This document shows, piece by piece, positions 50,630 through 61,554 of a DNA stretch of 64,000 bases. The notes under the pieces were generated by a model, which worked only from the letters and a program-made list of their open reading frames with translations, was not told the origin of the DNA and made no database searches. Each line of letters begins with the position of its first letter. The first letter of the stretch is position 1. The position numbers were made by a program, and so were the translations under genes. The stretch is from Bacillota bacterium (GTDB taxonomy: Bacteria; Bacillota; Bacilli; Paenibacillales; NBRC-103111), in NCBI GenBank assembly GCA_023386955.1, contig JAEWIS010000053.1:186001-250000 (forward strand), given 5' to 3'.

Positions 50630-51667
50630 ATGGGCAGAAAAACACGTAAGGTTGCCATAGTGGGAACCGGCCTGGTGGGCTCCAGCTGCGCATACGCCAT
50701 GATCAATCAGGCGGTATGCGAGGAGCTGATGCTCATCAACCGGAGTCCGGAGAATGCGCTGGCCCAAGCCCTGGACCTGTCGCATTGTATGGATTTCACC
50801 CATTCCAGAACCAAAATATATGCGGGCCACTACGAGCAATGCGGCGATATGGATGTGATTATCCTCGCAGTGGGCGGCAACCCGAAGAATCCCGGCAGCC
50901 GCCTGGATGTCCTGGATTCCTCCCTGGAGATGGTGAAAAGCATCATTCCGCCTATTATGGAAAGCGGATTTAACGGGATATTTGTGGTGGCCACCAATCC
51001 GGTGGATATTGTGACCTATGCGGTATGGAGACTCTCCGGGCTGCCCCGCCAGCATGTGATCGGAACGGGCACCTCCATTGATTCCTCCCGGCTGAAGACC
51101 ATAATATCCGATATTTTTCCCGTGGAGCCGCGGAGTGTCCAGGGTTTTGTCATGGGGGAGCACGGAGAATCCCAATTCGTCGCCTGGTCCCATGTCACCA
51201 TCGGCGGCAAGCCGATCCAGCAGGTGATCGAGCAGAACCAAAGCCGGTTCGGGCATCTGGATCTGGATGATATCGCCGACCGGACCCGGCTGGCAGGCTG
51301 GGAAATTTATAAGCGGAAGGGCTCCACCCACTACGGCATCGGCAATGCCCTGGCCTTTATCACCCGGTCCGTGCTGAACGACGACCACCGGATCATGGCC
51401 GTGTCCGCCATTCTGGAGGGGGAATACGGGCAGCACAGTGTATGTGTAGGCGTACCGGCCATTATCTCCGCCAACGGTGTCCAGGAGGTGGTGGAGCTGA
51501 ACCTCAATGCGGAGGAGCAGGAGAAGTTCGCCCATTCCTGCAGCCTGATGCGTTCCTTTCTGGAATCCTCCCATCTGGTGGCTCCTTTGGACACACCGGA
51601 GATTCATCCCGCCCAGCTGGGCCACGCCGGGAACGGGAGTGCTGCAACCGCCGAATTCGGGGCGTAG
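50630..51667 (+). CDS. L-lactate/malate-dehydrogenase-family 2-hydroxyacid dehydrogenase
   Basis: A 345-residue NAD-dependent enzyme. NAD fold VAIVGTGLVGSS; Asn of VATNPVDIVTYA; substrate Arg and Asp in GTSIDSSRLK; catalytic His in MGEHGESQ. The specificity loop reads GGNPKNPGSRLD; counted back from the catalytic Arg91, Asn84 stands where lactate enzymes have Gln and malate enzymes Arg. The substrate may thus be another 2-oxoacid. It is followed by a terminator; about 20 extra residues at the C-terminus. Confidence 0.85.
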   Translation: MGRKTRKVAIVGTGLVGSSCAYAMINQAVCEELMLINRSPENALAQALDLSHCMDFTHSRTKIYAGHYEQCGDMDVIILAVGGNPKNPGSRLDVLDSSLEMVKSIIPPIMESGFNGIFVVATNPVDIVTYAVWRLSGLPRQHVIGTGTSIDSSRLKTIISDIFPVEPRSVQGFVMGEHGESQFVAWSHVTIGGKPIQQVIEQNQSRFGHLDLDDIADRTRLAGWEIYKRKGSTHYGIGNALAFITRSVLNDDHRIMAVSAILEGEYGQHSVCVGVPAIISANGVQEVVELNLNAEEQEKFAHSCSLMRSFLESSHLVAPLDTPEIHPAQLGHAGNGSAATAEFGA

Positions 51668-51683
51668 GCTTTGCATACTATAG

Positions 51684-51723
51684 AACCGCTGCCTGTTGTC
51701 AAAAACGGGGTAGCGGTTTTTTT
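51684..51723 (+). terminator. Intrinsic terminator
   Basis: AACCGCT (51684-51690) and AGCGGTT with a T-run to 51723. Confidence 0.75.
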
Positions 51724-51765
51724 GTGATAACCGGTGGAATATTCATAGGGGCTTGTCCGGAAAGT

Positions 51766-51839
51766 TGACATGAAATTGCGGTTTCGTTGCAAAAATCAAG
51801 TTAAGGACATAAAATGATAATAATTCTGACATGAAGTTG
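51766..51839 (+). promoter_or_regulatory. Promoter of the purine-catabolism genes, flanked by direct repeats
   Basis: TTGCAA (51787-51792) and TAAAAT (51810-51815) with a 17-bp spacer. TGACATGAAATTG (51766-51778) and TGACATGAAGTTG (51827-51839) flank it, 61 bp apart, one before the -35 and one after the -10. This looks like a pair of operator sites for a repressor or looping regulator. Confidence 0.55.
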
Positions 51840-51898
51840 AGGCGGCGTCCGGAATGGGAATGGCCCCGAAAAGGGCGGACATCAAGGGGGATGATTGT

Positions 51899-53221
51899 AT
51901 GGGAACGCTGTTAATCCGGAATGCCGTCATTATGACCATGAACCCGCAGGAGGACATTCTGCAAGGGGACGTGTTCATCGAAAACAACCGGATCGTGAAG
52001 GTGGAGCCGAATATCGGGGATACTGCGGATAAGGTGATTGATGCATCGGGCAAGGTGCTGCTGCCTGGTTTTGTGCAGACCCACATCCATCTGTGCCAGA
52101 CACTCTTCCGCGGGCGCGCCGACGATCTGGAGCTGATCGATTGGCTGCGCCAGCGGATCTGGCCCTTGGAGGCGGCTCATGATGCAGATTCCGTCTATTA
52201 TTCCGCCATGCTGGGGCTGGGAGAGCTTATCCGCAGCGGCACCACCACCATACTGGATATGGAGACGGTACATCACACGGATTCGGCTTTCCAGGCCATC
52301 CGCCAAAGCGGCATGCGGGCCTTGTCCGGGAAGGTAATGATGGATTACGGCACGGAGGTGCCGCTGCCGCTCCAGGAGCGGACTGAGGATTCCCTACGGG
52401 AGAGTGTGGAACTCCTGGAGAAATGGCATGGCGCAGCCAACGGCCGGATTCACTACGCCTTTTGCCCGCGGTTCGTCGTCTCCTGTACGGAGGAGCTGCT
52501 TATGGGGGTCCGGGACCTGTCGGCACAGTATAACGTGAAGGTGCATACACACGCCTCCGAGAATCAGACGGAAATTGCCATTGTGGAGTCGGAGCGGGGG
52601 ATGCGCAACGTAATTTATTTGGATCATATCGGCTTGGCCCGGCCCAATCTGATTCTGGCCCACAGTATTTGGCTAAATGAAGAAGAGAAGCGGATTATCC
52701 GGGACCGTGGGGTGAAGGTCACCCATTGCCCGGGCTCCAATCTGAAGCTGGCCTCCGGGTTGGCGGAGATTCCGGCCCTGCTCCGCGAGGGCATTCATGT
52801 GGGACTGGGCGCGGACGGTGCCCCCTGCAACAATAATCTGGATATGTTCCAGGAGATGCGGCTGGCTGCGTTTATCCAGAAGGTCCAACACGGCCCCACG
52901 GTCATGAATGCCAGAACCGTTCTGCGGATGGCCACCATGGGCGGGGCGGAGGTATTGGGTCTGGAGGGGGAAATCGGCAGTGTGGAGCCGGGAAAGCTGG
53001 CGGACCTGCAGCTTTTGGACCTGGAGGATTTCCATGTGTACCCTTCCTTTGATGCGGATTGGTATTCCCGGGTGGTGTATGCGGCTACCCGCGGCGATGT
53101 GGATACCGTGATTATCGACGGCGAAATTGTCATGCAGGGCAAGACGGTGCTCACCGTCGACAAACCCGTGGTGCTGAAGGAGGCGGACCGGGCATTGTCC
53201 AGGCTGCTGGGCAGGCTGTAA
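51899..53221 (+). CDS. Amidohydrolase-family purine/nucleoside deaminase
   Basis: A 440-residue metal-dependent deaminase of the TrzN/AtzA/MtaD group. Metal and catalytic residues: VQTHIHLCQTLFRG (HxH), VHTHASENQTE (His and Glu), ILAHSIWL (His) and GLGADGAPCNNNLDMFQEM (Asp). Start 51899 has AAGGGGG 9 bases upstream. Since the next gene makes allantoin, a guanine-deaminase-like role in purine breakdown is the best guess; 5'-deoxyadenosine or S-adenosylhomocysteine deamination is the main alternative. Confidence 0.82.
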   Translation: MGTLLIRNAVIMTMNPQEDILQGDVFIENNRIVKVEPNIGDTADKVIDASGKVLLPGFVQTHIHLCQTLFRGRADDLELIDWLRQRIWPLEAAHDADSVYYSAMLGLGELIRSGTTTILDMETVHHTDSAFQAIRQSGMRALSGKVMMDYGTEVPLPLQERTEDSLRESVELLEKWHGAANGRIHYAFCPRFVVSCTEELLMGVRDLSAQYNVKVHTHASENQTEIAIVESERGMRNVIYLDHIGLARPNLILAHSIWLNEEEKRIIRDRGVKVTHCPGSNLKLASGLAEIPALLREGIHVGLGADGAPCNNNLDMFQEMRLAAFIQKVQHGPTVMNARTVLRMATMGGAEVLGLEGEIGSVEPGKLADLQLLDLEDFHVYPSFDADWYSRVVYAATRGDVDTVIIDGEIVMQGKTVLTVDKPVVLKEADRALSRLLGRL

Positions 53222-53266
53222 TCCGGCCGTATCCCCAGACAGCGCGGAACTAACGGAGGTGCTTAC

Positions 53267-54136
53267 ATGTCAAACCCATCGGGCATATATACGTTGCAGC
53301 AGTTAAATGAAATGGACCGAGCAGCATTTGCGGAAGCGGTAGGGGTCATCTTCGAGTCATCCCCGTGGATTGCGGAAGCGGCATGGGAGAGCCGCCCCTT
53401 CCAAACGGTCCACAGCATGTTCGCGTCTATGCTGGAGCACATGGAGCAAGCGGATGAGGAACGCCAGCTGGCTCTTCTGCGGGCCCATCCGGATCTGGGC
53501 GCCAAGCTGGCCATGACGGAGGCATCCACCCGGGAGCAGGCGGGAGCAGGGCTGGACCGGCTGACCAAGCGGGAGTTCCGCTATATGAATTCCATGAACC
53601 GGCTGTACCGCCAAAAGCACGGCTTTCCTTTTATCATTGCGGTAAAAGGCAGGACCAAGGAGGCGGTGATGGCGTTTATGCGCCAGCGGATGGCCAATTC
53701 CAGGGAAGCGGAACTTAGGCAGGCCCTGAAGGAAGTAGGCATCATTGCCGGCTTCCGGCTGGCCGGTCTTATGCAGGCGGCCGGCAGGCTGTCCACCCAT
53801 GTGCTGGACACGGCTATCGGCAAACCTGCCTGCGGCATGCGGGTGGAGCTGTGGGAGCTGGAGGGTGACGGAATGGGAGCTGCCGCAGTGGACATCCGGC
53901 TCTTAAAGGACGTCCGGATGAATGAAGACGGGCGGTGCGGGGAGCCGCTGCTATTGGGTTACCTGCAGACCGGAACCTACGAGCTGCGGTTTCATGCGGG
54001 GGATTATTTTGCCGAGCGCGGAGTAGGCTTCCTGGATGTTATCCCGATCCGCTTCGAAATCCGGGACCCGGAGGCGCATTATCATGTGCCGCTCCTGGTG
54101 TCGCCAGGGGGATACAGCACCTACCGGGGAAGCTGA
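53267..54136 (+). CDS. Fused OHCU decarboxylase / 5-hydroxyisourate hydrolase (allantoin synthase)
   Basis: A 289-residue bifunctional enzyme for the two steps after urate oxidase. Residues 1-165 are Ura[15 protein letters not shown] (catalytic His) and [12 protein letters not shown]. Residues 170-289 are UraH/PucM, transthyretin-like: [45 protein letters not shown] with the YRGS end. 5-hydroxyisourate is hydrolysed and OHCU decarboxylated to S-allantoin. The same domain order is known from plant allantoin synthase; B. subtilis instead fuses UraD to urate oxidase. No urate oxidase is in the window. Confidence 0.92.
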   Translation: MSNPSGIYTLQQLNEMDRAAFAEAVGVIFESSPWIAEAAWESRPFQTVHSMFASMLEHMEQADEERQLALLRAHPDLGAKLAMTEASTREQAGAGLDRLTKREFRYMNSMNRLYRQKHGFPFIIAVKGRTKEAVMAFMRQRMANSREAELRQALKEVGIIAGFRLAGLMQAAGRLSTHVLDTAIGKPACGMRVELWELEGDGMGAAAVDIRLLKDVRMNEDGRCGEPLLLGYLQTGTYELRFHAGDYFAERGVGFLDVIPIRFEIRDPEAHYHVPLLVSPGGYSTYRGS

Positions 54137-54253
54137 TGAAGGGCGGCAAGCGGCTCAGTTGCTGCTTTGTTGAAGGGGAAATTTAACAATAGCCCGCCCA
54201 TATGGTATAACAGAACTATCGGTATCCATCTTGGCTATCAAGGAGATCTGTTT

Positions 54254-54754
54254 ATGGGAACTGCCCAAGTTGCTTCATTGCTGGTATCGGTGCTGGCCGG
54301 TACGATGGTTATTTTTCTGCGGCTCCGGGCCTCCAACCGGCCGACCAATCTGCGCAAGATCATGATCCCGCCGTTGGGTATGTCCACCGGGTTTATGATG
54401 TTTGTGGCGCCGGACACTCGCATTCCCTGGTCCTGGGCGGGGATTGCCTTTTTGGTGGGGGCGGTGTTGTTTTCGTTCCCGCTGATCCGCACAACCCAAC
54501 TGGAAATCCGCAATGAAGTCGTCTATATGAAACGCTCCAAAGCATTCCTGTGGATCATTATCGGCATGCTCCTGGTCCGTGTGCTCCTCCACGACTGGGT
54601 GGAGCGGTACATAACAGTGGTCCAGTCCGCAGGGATATTCTTTATCCTGGCCTTCGGGATGATTCTCGTCTGGCGCATCGCCATGCTGCGGGCCTTCCTG
54701 TCCCTCACCGGGAGCAAGGCGGCTGCAGGGGGAAGCGGGGCTGACAACGGGTAA
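54254..54754 (+). CDS. CcdC-family membrane protein
   Basis: A 166-residue protein with four or five membrane segments, matching the CcdC (YneN-neighbour) family linked to cytochrome c maturation. Conserved LRxRASNRPTNLRKIMIPP follows the first helix, and RTTQLEIRNEVVYMKRSKAF lies between helices. Start 54254 has AAGGAG upstream. The molecular role of CcdC is not settled. Confidence 0.8.
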   Translation: MGTAQVASLLVSVLAGTMVIFLRLRASNRPTNLRKIMIPPLGMSTGFMMFVAPDTRIPWSWAGIAFLVGAVLFSFPLIRTTQLEIRNEVVYMKRSKAFLWIIIGMLLVRVLLHDWVERYITVVQSAGIFFILAFGMILVWRIAMLRAFLSLTGSKAAAGGSGADNG

Positions 54755-54788
54755 ATTTCTTGTATTCTCGGCCCGTGGTACGCCATAA

Positions 54789-54822
54789 CAAAAAGCCTGT
54801 CCGGCTGCCGGGCAGGCTTTTG
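54789..54822. terminator. Bidirectional intrinsic terminator
   Basis: AAAAGCCTGTCCGG pairs with CCGGGCAGGCTTTT, between convergent ccdC and the small unknown gene. Confidence 0.85.
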
Positions 54823-54856
54823 CGTTTTGATGCAGGCATTGCCTATGCAGAGCCTG

Positions 54857-55069
54857 TCAGAAGGTCTTCTCCAGCCGCAGCGCATATTCCACAAACTGCT
54901 CAAAGCGGCGGAAACCGATGCCTTCCATATAAAAATCGCACAGCTCATGGAATTCCGGACTCCGGAACATCCGGTAAGTGGAAATTCGGCGCGGTTCGTC
55001 CCCTAAGTGGCTGATCATCCTTTTTCGCAGCATAGCGTGTCCGGCAGCCTTTTGAACGCATGACCTCAT
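54857..55069 (-). CDS. Small unknown protein
   Basis: A 70-residue basic, aromatic-rich protein (ends RRFEQFVEYALRLEKTF). I do not recognise it. The start at 55069 has GGAGGAG about 10 bases upstream, which supports it as real. No signal peptide or membrane segment. It is transcribed away from the Fur-box region at 55243. Confidence 0.5.
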   Translation of the reverse strand: MRSCVQKAAGHAMLRKRMISHLGDEPRRISTYRMFRSPEFHELCDFYMEGIGFRRFEQFVEYALRLEKTF

Positions 55070-55200
55070 GGTGTACGGGCTCCTCCTCGTGGTAGTTTCT
55101 GGCGCGAGTATTGCGGGTTGCAGCTTGCTACCCCGGATGGATTTCAGTTTGGTCAACAGCAGGGCAACTCATACTTTCGAAAACTTTTTTGCAATTCGTA

Positions 55201-55229
55201 TTGACAGATACACCGAAACAAGGTATCTT
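55201..55229 (+). promoter_or_regulatory. Strong SigA-type promoter
   Basis: TTGACA (55201-55206) and TATCTT (55224-55229) with a 17-bp spacer; start expected near 55236. Confidence 0.7.
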
Positions 55230-55241
55230 AATATCAACGAA

Positions 55242-55272
55242 CGATATTGAGAATCATTATCACTCAATATCG
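55242..55272. promoter_or_regulatory. Fur box inside a 31-bp palindrome
   Basis: GATATTGAGAATCATTATC (55243-55261) matches the 19-bp Fur consensus at 17 positions. It lies in CGATATTGAG-N11-CTCAATATCG. Its place just after the predicted start suits iron-dependent repression. Confidence 0.75.
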
Positions 55273-55466
55273 GAGCCGTCCTGAATGAACCGCCTGCGAT
55301 GATGCCCTCCCGATAGAGGAGATTGCATCTGCTGCAGAAAGGCTTATGAGCCGGGAACCGGGCCACCGGATCTGCCATACGCTGCGGAACTCCTTCCCGG
55401 CGGACTCAGCAGTATGCTTGACCCAACCATCGCGTCTCACCATTTTCCATAGTTATCCTCTTCTCA

Positions 55467-55523
55467 ACCGCCAGAGTGGCAAGTCCGGTTATCCGGAAGC
55501 CCGCTCAGGCGGTCTTTTTTTTT
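55467..55523 (+). terminator. Long intrinsic terminator of the candidate small RNA
   Basis: Nested stem ACCGCC-GAG-GGC-CCGG / CCGG-GCC-CTC-GGCGGT (55467-55513) followed by C and nine T's. Confidence 0.88.
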
Positions 55524-55535
55524 GTGCGGAATGTC

Positions 55536-55718
55536 TAACGGCAGTGAGAGACCTTATATCGGCGAAAACACCGCCCGCAAAATTGTAACGGCGGCCAGAG
55601 ACGCTATTTGGTTCAAAACGCCCACCGCAAGCTTGATTTTAGCCAAATAACGTCTCCTGCTTCCGTTAGGTTTTCCATGCCCTTCTTGAGGGGCATATAG
55701 AGGCGCTCACCGCCGTTA
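55536..55718. repeat. Symmetrical 183-bp intergenic repeat, copy 3
   Basis: Forward motifs TAACGG-AGTGAGAGAC (55536) and TAACGG (55586), 50 bp apart; inverted CCGTTA ending at 55668 and 55718, 50 bp apart. Outer span 183, inner span 83, centre 55627. The first 37 bases match copy 2 at 27 positions. The rest of 55719-55885 shows no gene. Confidence 0.8.
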
Positions 55719-55885
55719 GAATACGCAGCGTACCATTGCCTGATCAAACCCGGGGCTGGAAACCCATGGGTGCAGCGGCCAGGGACTAAAAGCGGGGCTC
55801 CGAGACGGACGGCACCATTTGACGGGCCGCGGCAAAAGGAGCATGATGAAGGAAATGCAATTACCAGATACGGGAGCATGCCTTG

Positions 55886-56116
55886 ATGAAAAAAATTGCC
55901 CAAGCCCCGGTGAAATTTTACCGGAAATTCCTGTCCCCGCTGAAGCCGCCAACCTGCCGGTTTTATCCCACCTGCTCGGAGTACGCCCTGGAGGCTATTG
56001 AGATTCACGGCGCTGCTAAAGGCACCGTGCTGGCGGCTGTGCGCATCTGCAAGTGCCATCCCTTCCACCCGGGAGGAATCGACCGCGTTCCCCCCAAGGG
56101 AAGATGGAAATCTTGA
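55886..56116 (+). CDS. yidD: Membrane protein insertion efficiency factor
   Basis: A 76-residue YidD. The three Cys block is intact ([20 protein letters not shown] and [12 protein letters not shown]). It helps YidC-dependent membrane insertion. Start at ATG 55886 with GGGAG upstream; TTG at 55883 is an alternative. The stop codon overlaps the -35 of the metG leader promoter. Confidence 0.93.
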   Translation: MKKIAQAPVKFYRKFLSPLKPPTCRFYPTCSEYALEAIEIHGAAKGTVLAAVRICKCHPFHPGGIDRVPPKGRWKS

Positions 56117-56141
56117 CAGGGCGCCGCTTTTTCGCTATCCT
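56113..56141 (+). promoter_or_regulatory. Promoter of the metG T-box transcript
   Basis: TTGACA (56113-56118) and TATCCT (56136-56141), 17-bp spacer, overlapping the end of yidD. Confidence 0.65.
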
Positions 56142-56147
56142 GAAGGA

Positions 56148-58523
<2,376 letters not shown>

Positions 58524-58552
58524 AAGCGGTCCGTTTGCACATGGTAATTTAT

Positions 58553-58587
58553 GAGCCTGTCTCCCGTTTGGGGGACAGGCTCTTTTT
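58553..58587 (+). terminator. Intrinsic terminator of metG
   Basis: GAGCCTGTCTCCC / GGGGGACAGGCTC with a T-run. Confidence 0.88.
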
Positions 58588-58653
58588 GGGTTCCGGGTAT
58601 AGTCCGCCGCGTCTAGGAAAAAACTAGCCCCAAAAGAAGAAGGTGGATTTCTT

Positions 58654-58893
58654 ATGAAATACGCGGCAGTCCTGTTCCTGGCAGCCTGGCTGGCAGTGTT
58701 TTTTCCCCGCAAGGATCTGGAAAATGAGAACAAACCGGCAAAAGCCAATGAAAAAGCAGCTTATGCCATTCTGGGTGCTTTGGCTGTTCTATTATGTGTG
58801 CTTCAAAAATGGGAACTATTCCCGGTTCTTGCCCGCTGGATGGATGAAAGCATGATGGAGATTTACCGGTTAACCGGTGGTGGACCCTCATGA
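58654..58893 (+). CDS. Small two-helix membrane protein of the germination operon
   Basis: A 79-residue protein: YAAVLFLAAWLAVFFPRKD and AYAILGALAVLLCVL are membrane segments joined by a charged loop. AGAAGGTGG lies upstream and its stop overlaps the gerA-type start (ATGA). I do not recognise the family. It could be a GerD/GerAD-like accessory of the receptor. Confidence 0.65.
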   Translation: MKYAAVLFLAAWLAVFFPRKDLENENKPAKANEKAAYAILGALAVLLCVLQKWELFPVLARWMDESMMEIYRLTGGGPS

Positions 58894-60428
58894 GAATATG
58901 GGGCAAACCCCGTCAACCTACCCAAAACCCCAACCGGGTGGAGGATCTGGAATCCTACCCGAAGGGGCAAATCTCAGGAAACCTGGAGGAAACTGTAGTC
59001 TTTTTCCGGGAAAGTCTCGCTTTATGCAGCGATCTGGTGGTGAAGGAGGGAGTTGTCCGGAATGCCGGGGGCGGATTGCTGCGTACGGCGGTCCTGTATA
59101 TGGACGGGCTGGCAGACAAGCAGCTGATCCATGAATTCATCACTCAGCCTATGCTTCAGAATCCCTTGCCGGACGAGGAAGAGGGGATTGGCAGGCTGGA
59201 GCAGCTGATATCGGCCACTAATATCCGCCGGGAGAAGGACCGGGCCAAGCTGATGCAATCCCTGCTGTACAGCAGTACGCTGGTTTTCCTGGAGGGAGAA
59301 GCAGAGGGTCTCACCATATCCACGGAGGGCTGGGAGCACCGCTTCATCAAGGAGCCCATCACGGAGGTATCCATCCGCGGACCGCAGGAGGCGTTTAACG
59401 AGGTGCTCCGGGCTAATACGGCTCTCATCAGAAGGCGGATCAAGGACCCGCGGCTGGCGGTGGAGGCACTGCAGATCGGTACCAGGAGCCTTACGGATAC
59501 GGCGATCCTGTATTTGCAGGATGTGGCCAACCCGGCTCTGGTCAAGGAAGTGCGGCGGCGTCTGCAGGAAATTGTGGTGGATGGCATTCAGGACAGCGGA
59601 CAGCTGGAGGAATATTTGGAGGATAACCCCTTGTCGCCATTCCCCCAAGTTTTTAACTCGGAGCGGGTGGACCGGACAGTCGCCTCCATTCTGGAGGGCA
59701 AGGTGGCGGTCATTGTGGACGGGTCTCCTTATGCTCTCTCCATGCCGGCTACCTTCGCCAACTTTCTGTATGCCTCCGAGGATTATTACAGTAAATTTAT
59801 GGCGGCCACCTTCATCCGGTGGTTCCGGGGACTGGCTTTTTTTATAGCCCTGTTTCTGCCCTCCCTTTACATTGCGCTGATCACTTATCACCAGGAGATG
59901 CTGCCTACGCCTCTTATGCTCTCCAGCGCTGCCAACCGGACAGGGGTGCCGTTTCCGGCTTTTTTCGAGGCGTTGCTGATGGAGGTCAGCATTGAGCTGC
60001 TGCGTGAGGCCAGCCTGCGCCTTCCCGGCACCATGGGGCAAACCATCGGCATTGTGGGTGCGCTGGTTATTGGCCAATCGGCCGTGCAGGCAGGTTTTGT
60101 CGGCCCGGTGCTGACCATCATCGTGTCCTTTACGGCTATCGGCTCCTTCGTGATTCCCAGCTACAATACGTCCATCACCATCCGGATGCTCCGGTTCCCC
60201 ATTATGTTTCTGGCGGCTACGATGGGCATCTTCGGGATTATTTTCGGAGGGGCGGCCATTTTACTGCATTTGATCAGTTTAAGGCCCTTCGGCGTGGGGT
60301 ATCTGGAGCCCTTCCAGGCATCCCACTGGGAGAGGATCGACGATTCCATTGTTGTCCGCAAGCCCACATATCTGATGAAGCTGCGCCAGCGTTACTTGAA
60401 GCCGCAGCAGTTGAAACGGCGAAAATGA
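58890..60428 (+). CDS. Spore germination receptor subunit A
   Basis: A 512-residue GerAA/GerKA-family protein. A hydrophilic N-terminal domain (about 1-300) is followed by about five membrane segments with the family blocks VAVIVDGSPYALSMPATFAN, SSAANRTGVPFPAFFEALLM and GQTIGIVGALVIGQSAVQAG. It sits in the spore inner membrane. Translationally coupled to the small upstream gene. Confidence 0.93.
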   Translation: MRIWGKPRQPTQNPNRVEDLESYPKGQISGNLEETVVFFRESLALCSDLVVKEGVVRNAGGGLLRTAVLYMDGLADKQLIHEFITQPMLQNPLPDEEEGIGRLEQLISATNIRREKDRAKLMQSLLYSSTLVFLEGEAEGLTISTEGWEHRFIKEPITEVSIRGPQEAFNEVLRANTALIRRRIKDPRLAVEALQIGTRSLTDTAILYLQDVANPALVKEVRRRLQEIVVDGIQDSGQLEEYLEDNPLSPFPQVFNSERVDRTVASILEGKVAVIVDGSPYALSMPATFANFLYASEDYYSKFMAATFIRWFRGLAFFIALFLPSLYIALITYHQEMLPTPLMLSSAANRTGVPFPAFFEALLMEVSIELLREASLRLPGTMGQTIGIVGALVIGQSAVQAGFVGPVLTIIVSFTAIGSFVIPSYNTSITIRMLRFPIMFLAATMGIFGIIFGGAAILLHLISLRPFGVGYLEPFQASHWERIDDSIVVRKPTYLMKLRQRYLKPQQLKRRK

Positions 60429-60456
60429 CCAAGCAGGGAAAGGAGGGGGCAGGGGG

Positions 60457-61554
60457 ATGGAAAAAAGCAAAATCACCCAATATCAGCTTATGTTCGTCTC
60501 CGGTTTCTATATATTCGGAACCATGTTCATTACCCTGCCCCGGTCCCTGACAGCTCTTACCGAGCATACGGGCTGGCTGTGCATATTCCTGGCCACGGCG
60601 TTGTCTGCTGGATATGCCTGGCTTCTGACCCGCCTGCTGAAGCGGATTGGGGATCAAGGCTTTATCACCTACGTGATCAGCATGATGGGACGTTGGTTGG
60701 GCCTGCCCTTTACTCTGTTGTTCCTGCTTGTGCCCACTCTCTTTTATTCCTCTTATGTGATGCGCCTGGTGGGGGAGCTGTTCGAAACGCTGGTGATCCC
60801 GGAGACACCGCTGGGAATTATGCTGGCGATGTTTCTCACGCTCCGCTACTGGAATGTGAGAGGGGGCCTGCGTTCCATAGGCACCTTCGCGGAGGTGCTG
60901 TTTCCCATAATCATGCTGATTCTGTTAATCATGCTGCTTCTGTCTGCCGGACATGTGGAGACCAGTCGGATCCTGCCTCTTTACGACACCGACTTGGCGG
61001 GGCTTTATAAGGGCACGATGTCCGTGCTGGCCATCTTTATGGAAATCGGCATCCTGCTGTATGCATCCCGGGGCATCGAGCAGCCGGAAAAGACAACCGG
61101 TTCCCTGGTGAAGGTGAATGTAGTGGTGGGTATCCTGTTTTTATTAACCTACTGGCTTTGTCTTGGAACCTTCGGTACGGCTTATGTGAAGCGTCTGGCA
61201 TTTCCTACGGTAGAGATGGTCCGCAACATCAGCTTTGTCCATTTTTTTGAGCATGTGGAAATTATCTTTCTCACCATGTGGGTGATGATGAATATGGTGA
61301 AGGGCGCCTTGACCTTCTATGCGTGCGCCGCGGGTTTCCAAGGCTGGTTCGGCTTAAGCAGCTACAGGCGGCTCTTGTTTCCTCTGGCGGTGATCATTTA
61401 TTATCTGGCGTCCATACCGCAGAATTTGGTTCAGGCCGTATTCCACATCGATCAGATCAAAGGGCACCTGTATCCGTATGCGGGTTTGTTGTTTCTCCTG
61501 CTTATGGAGCTGCTGGCCTGGAGAAAGGCCAAAAAAGGGGGGACGGACCAGTGA
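60457..61554 (+). CDS. Spore germination receptor subunit B (endospore permease)
   Basis: A 365-residue GerAB/GerKB-type protein with about ten membrane segments, related to amino-acid permeases; the germinant-binding subunit. Opens KITQYQLMFVSGFYIFGTMF. GGAGGGGG precedes the start. Which germinant is bound cannot be told. Confidence 0.93.
   Translation: MEKSKITQYQLMFVSGFYIFGTMFITLPRSLTALTEHTGWLCIFLATALSAGYAWLLTRLLKRIGDQGFITYVISMMGRWLGLPFTLLFLLVPTLFYSSYVMRLVGELFETLVIPETPLGIMLAMFLTLRYWNVRGGLRSIGTFAEVLFPIIMLILLIMLLLSAGHVETSRILPLYDTDLAGLYKGTMSVLAIFMEIGILLYASRGIEQPEKTTGSLVKVNVVVGILFLLTYWLCLGTFGTAYVKRLAFPTVEMVRNISFVHFFEHVEIIFLTMWVMMNMVKGALTFYACAAGFQGWFGLSSYRRLLFPLAVIIYYLASIPQNLVQAVFHIDQIKGHLYPYAGLLFLLLMELLAWRKAKKGGTDQ

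Larger units (their letters stand above)
55236..55523 (+). ncRNA. Candidate Fur-regulated small RNA
   Basis: A promoter with a Fur box at its start and a strong terminator at its end bracket about 290 bases without a credible gene. The only open frame of note (from ATG 55346) has no protein-like character and runs through the terminator. A C-rich stretch CCCTCCC (55305-55311) recalls the single-stranded C-rich regions by which the B. subtilis iron-sparing RNA FsrA pairs with ribosome sites. Exact ends are inferred. Confidence 0.45.

Noticed and set aside
55346..55588. An 80-codon frame inside the Fur-controlled unit
   Set aside because: Poor ribosome site, no protein-like composition, and it crosses a strong terminator hairpin.
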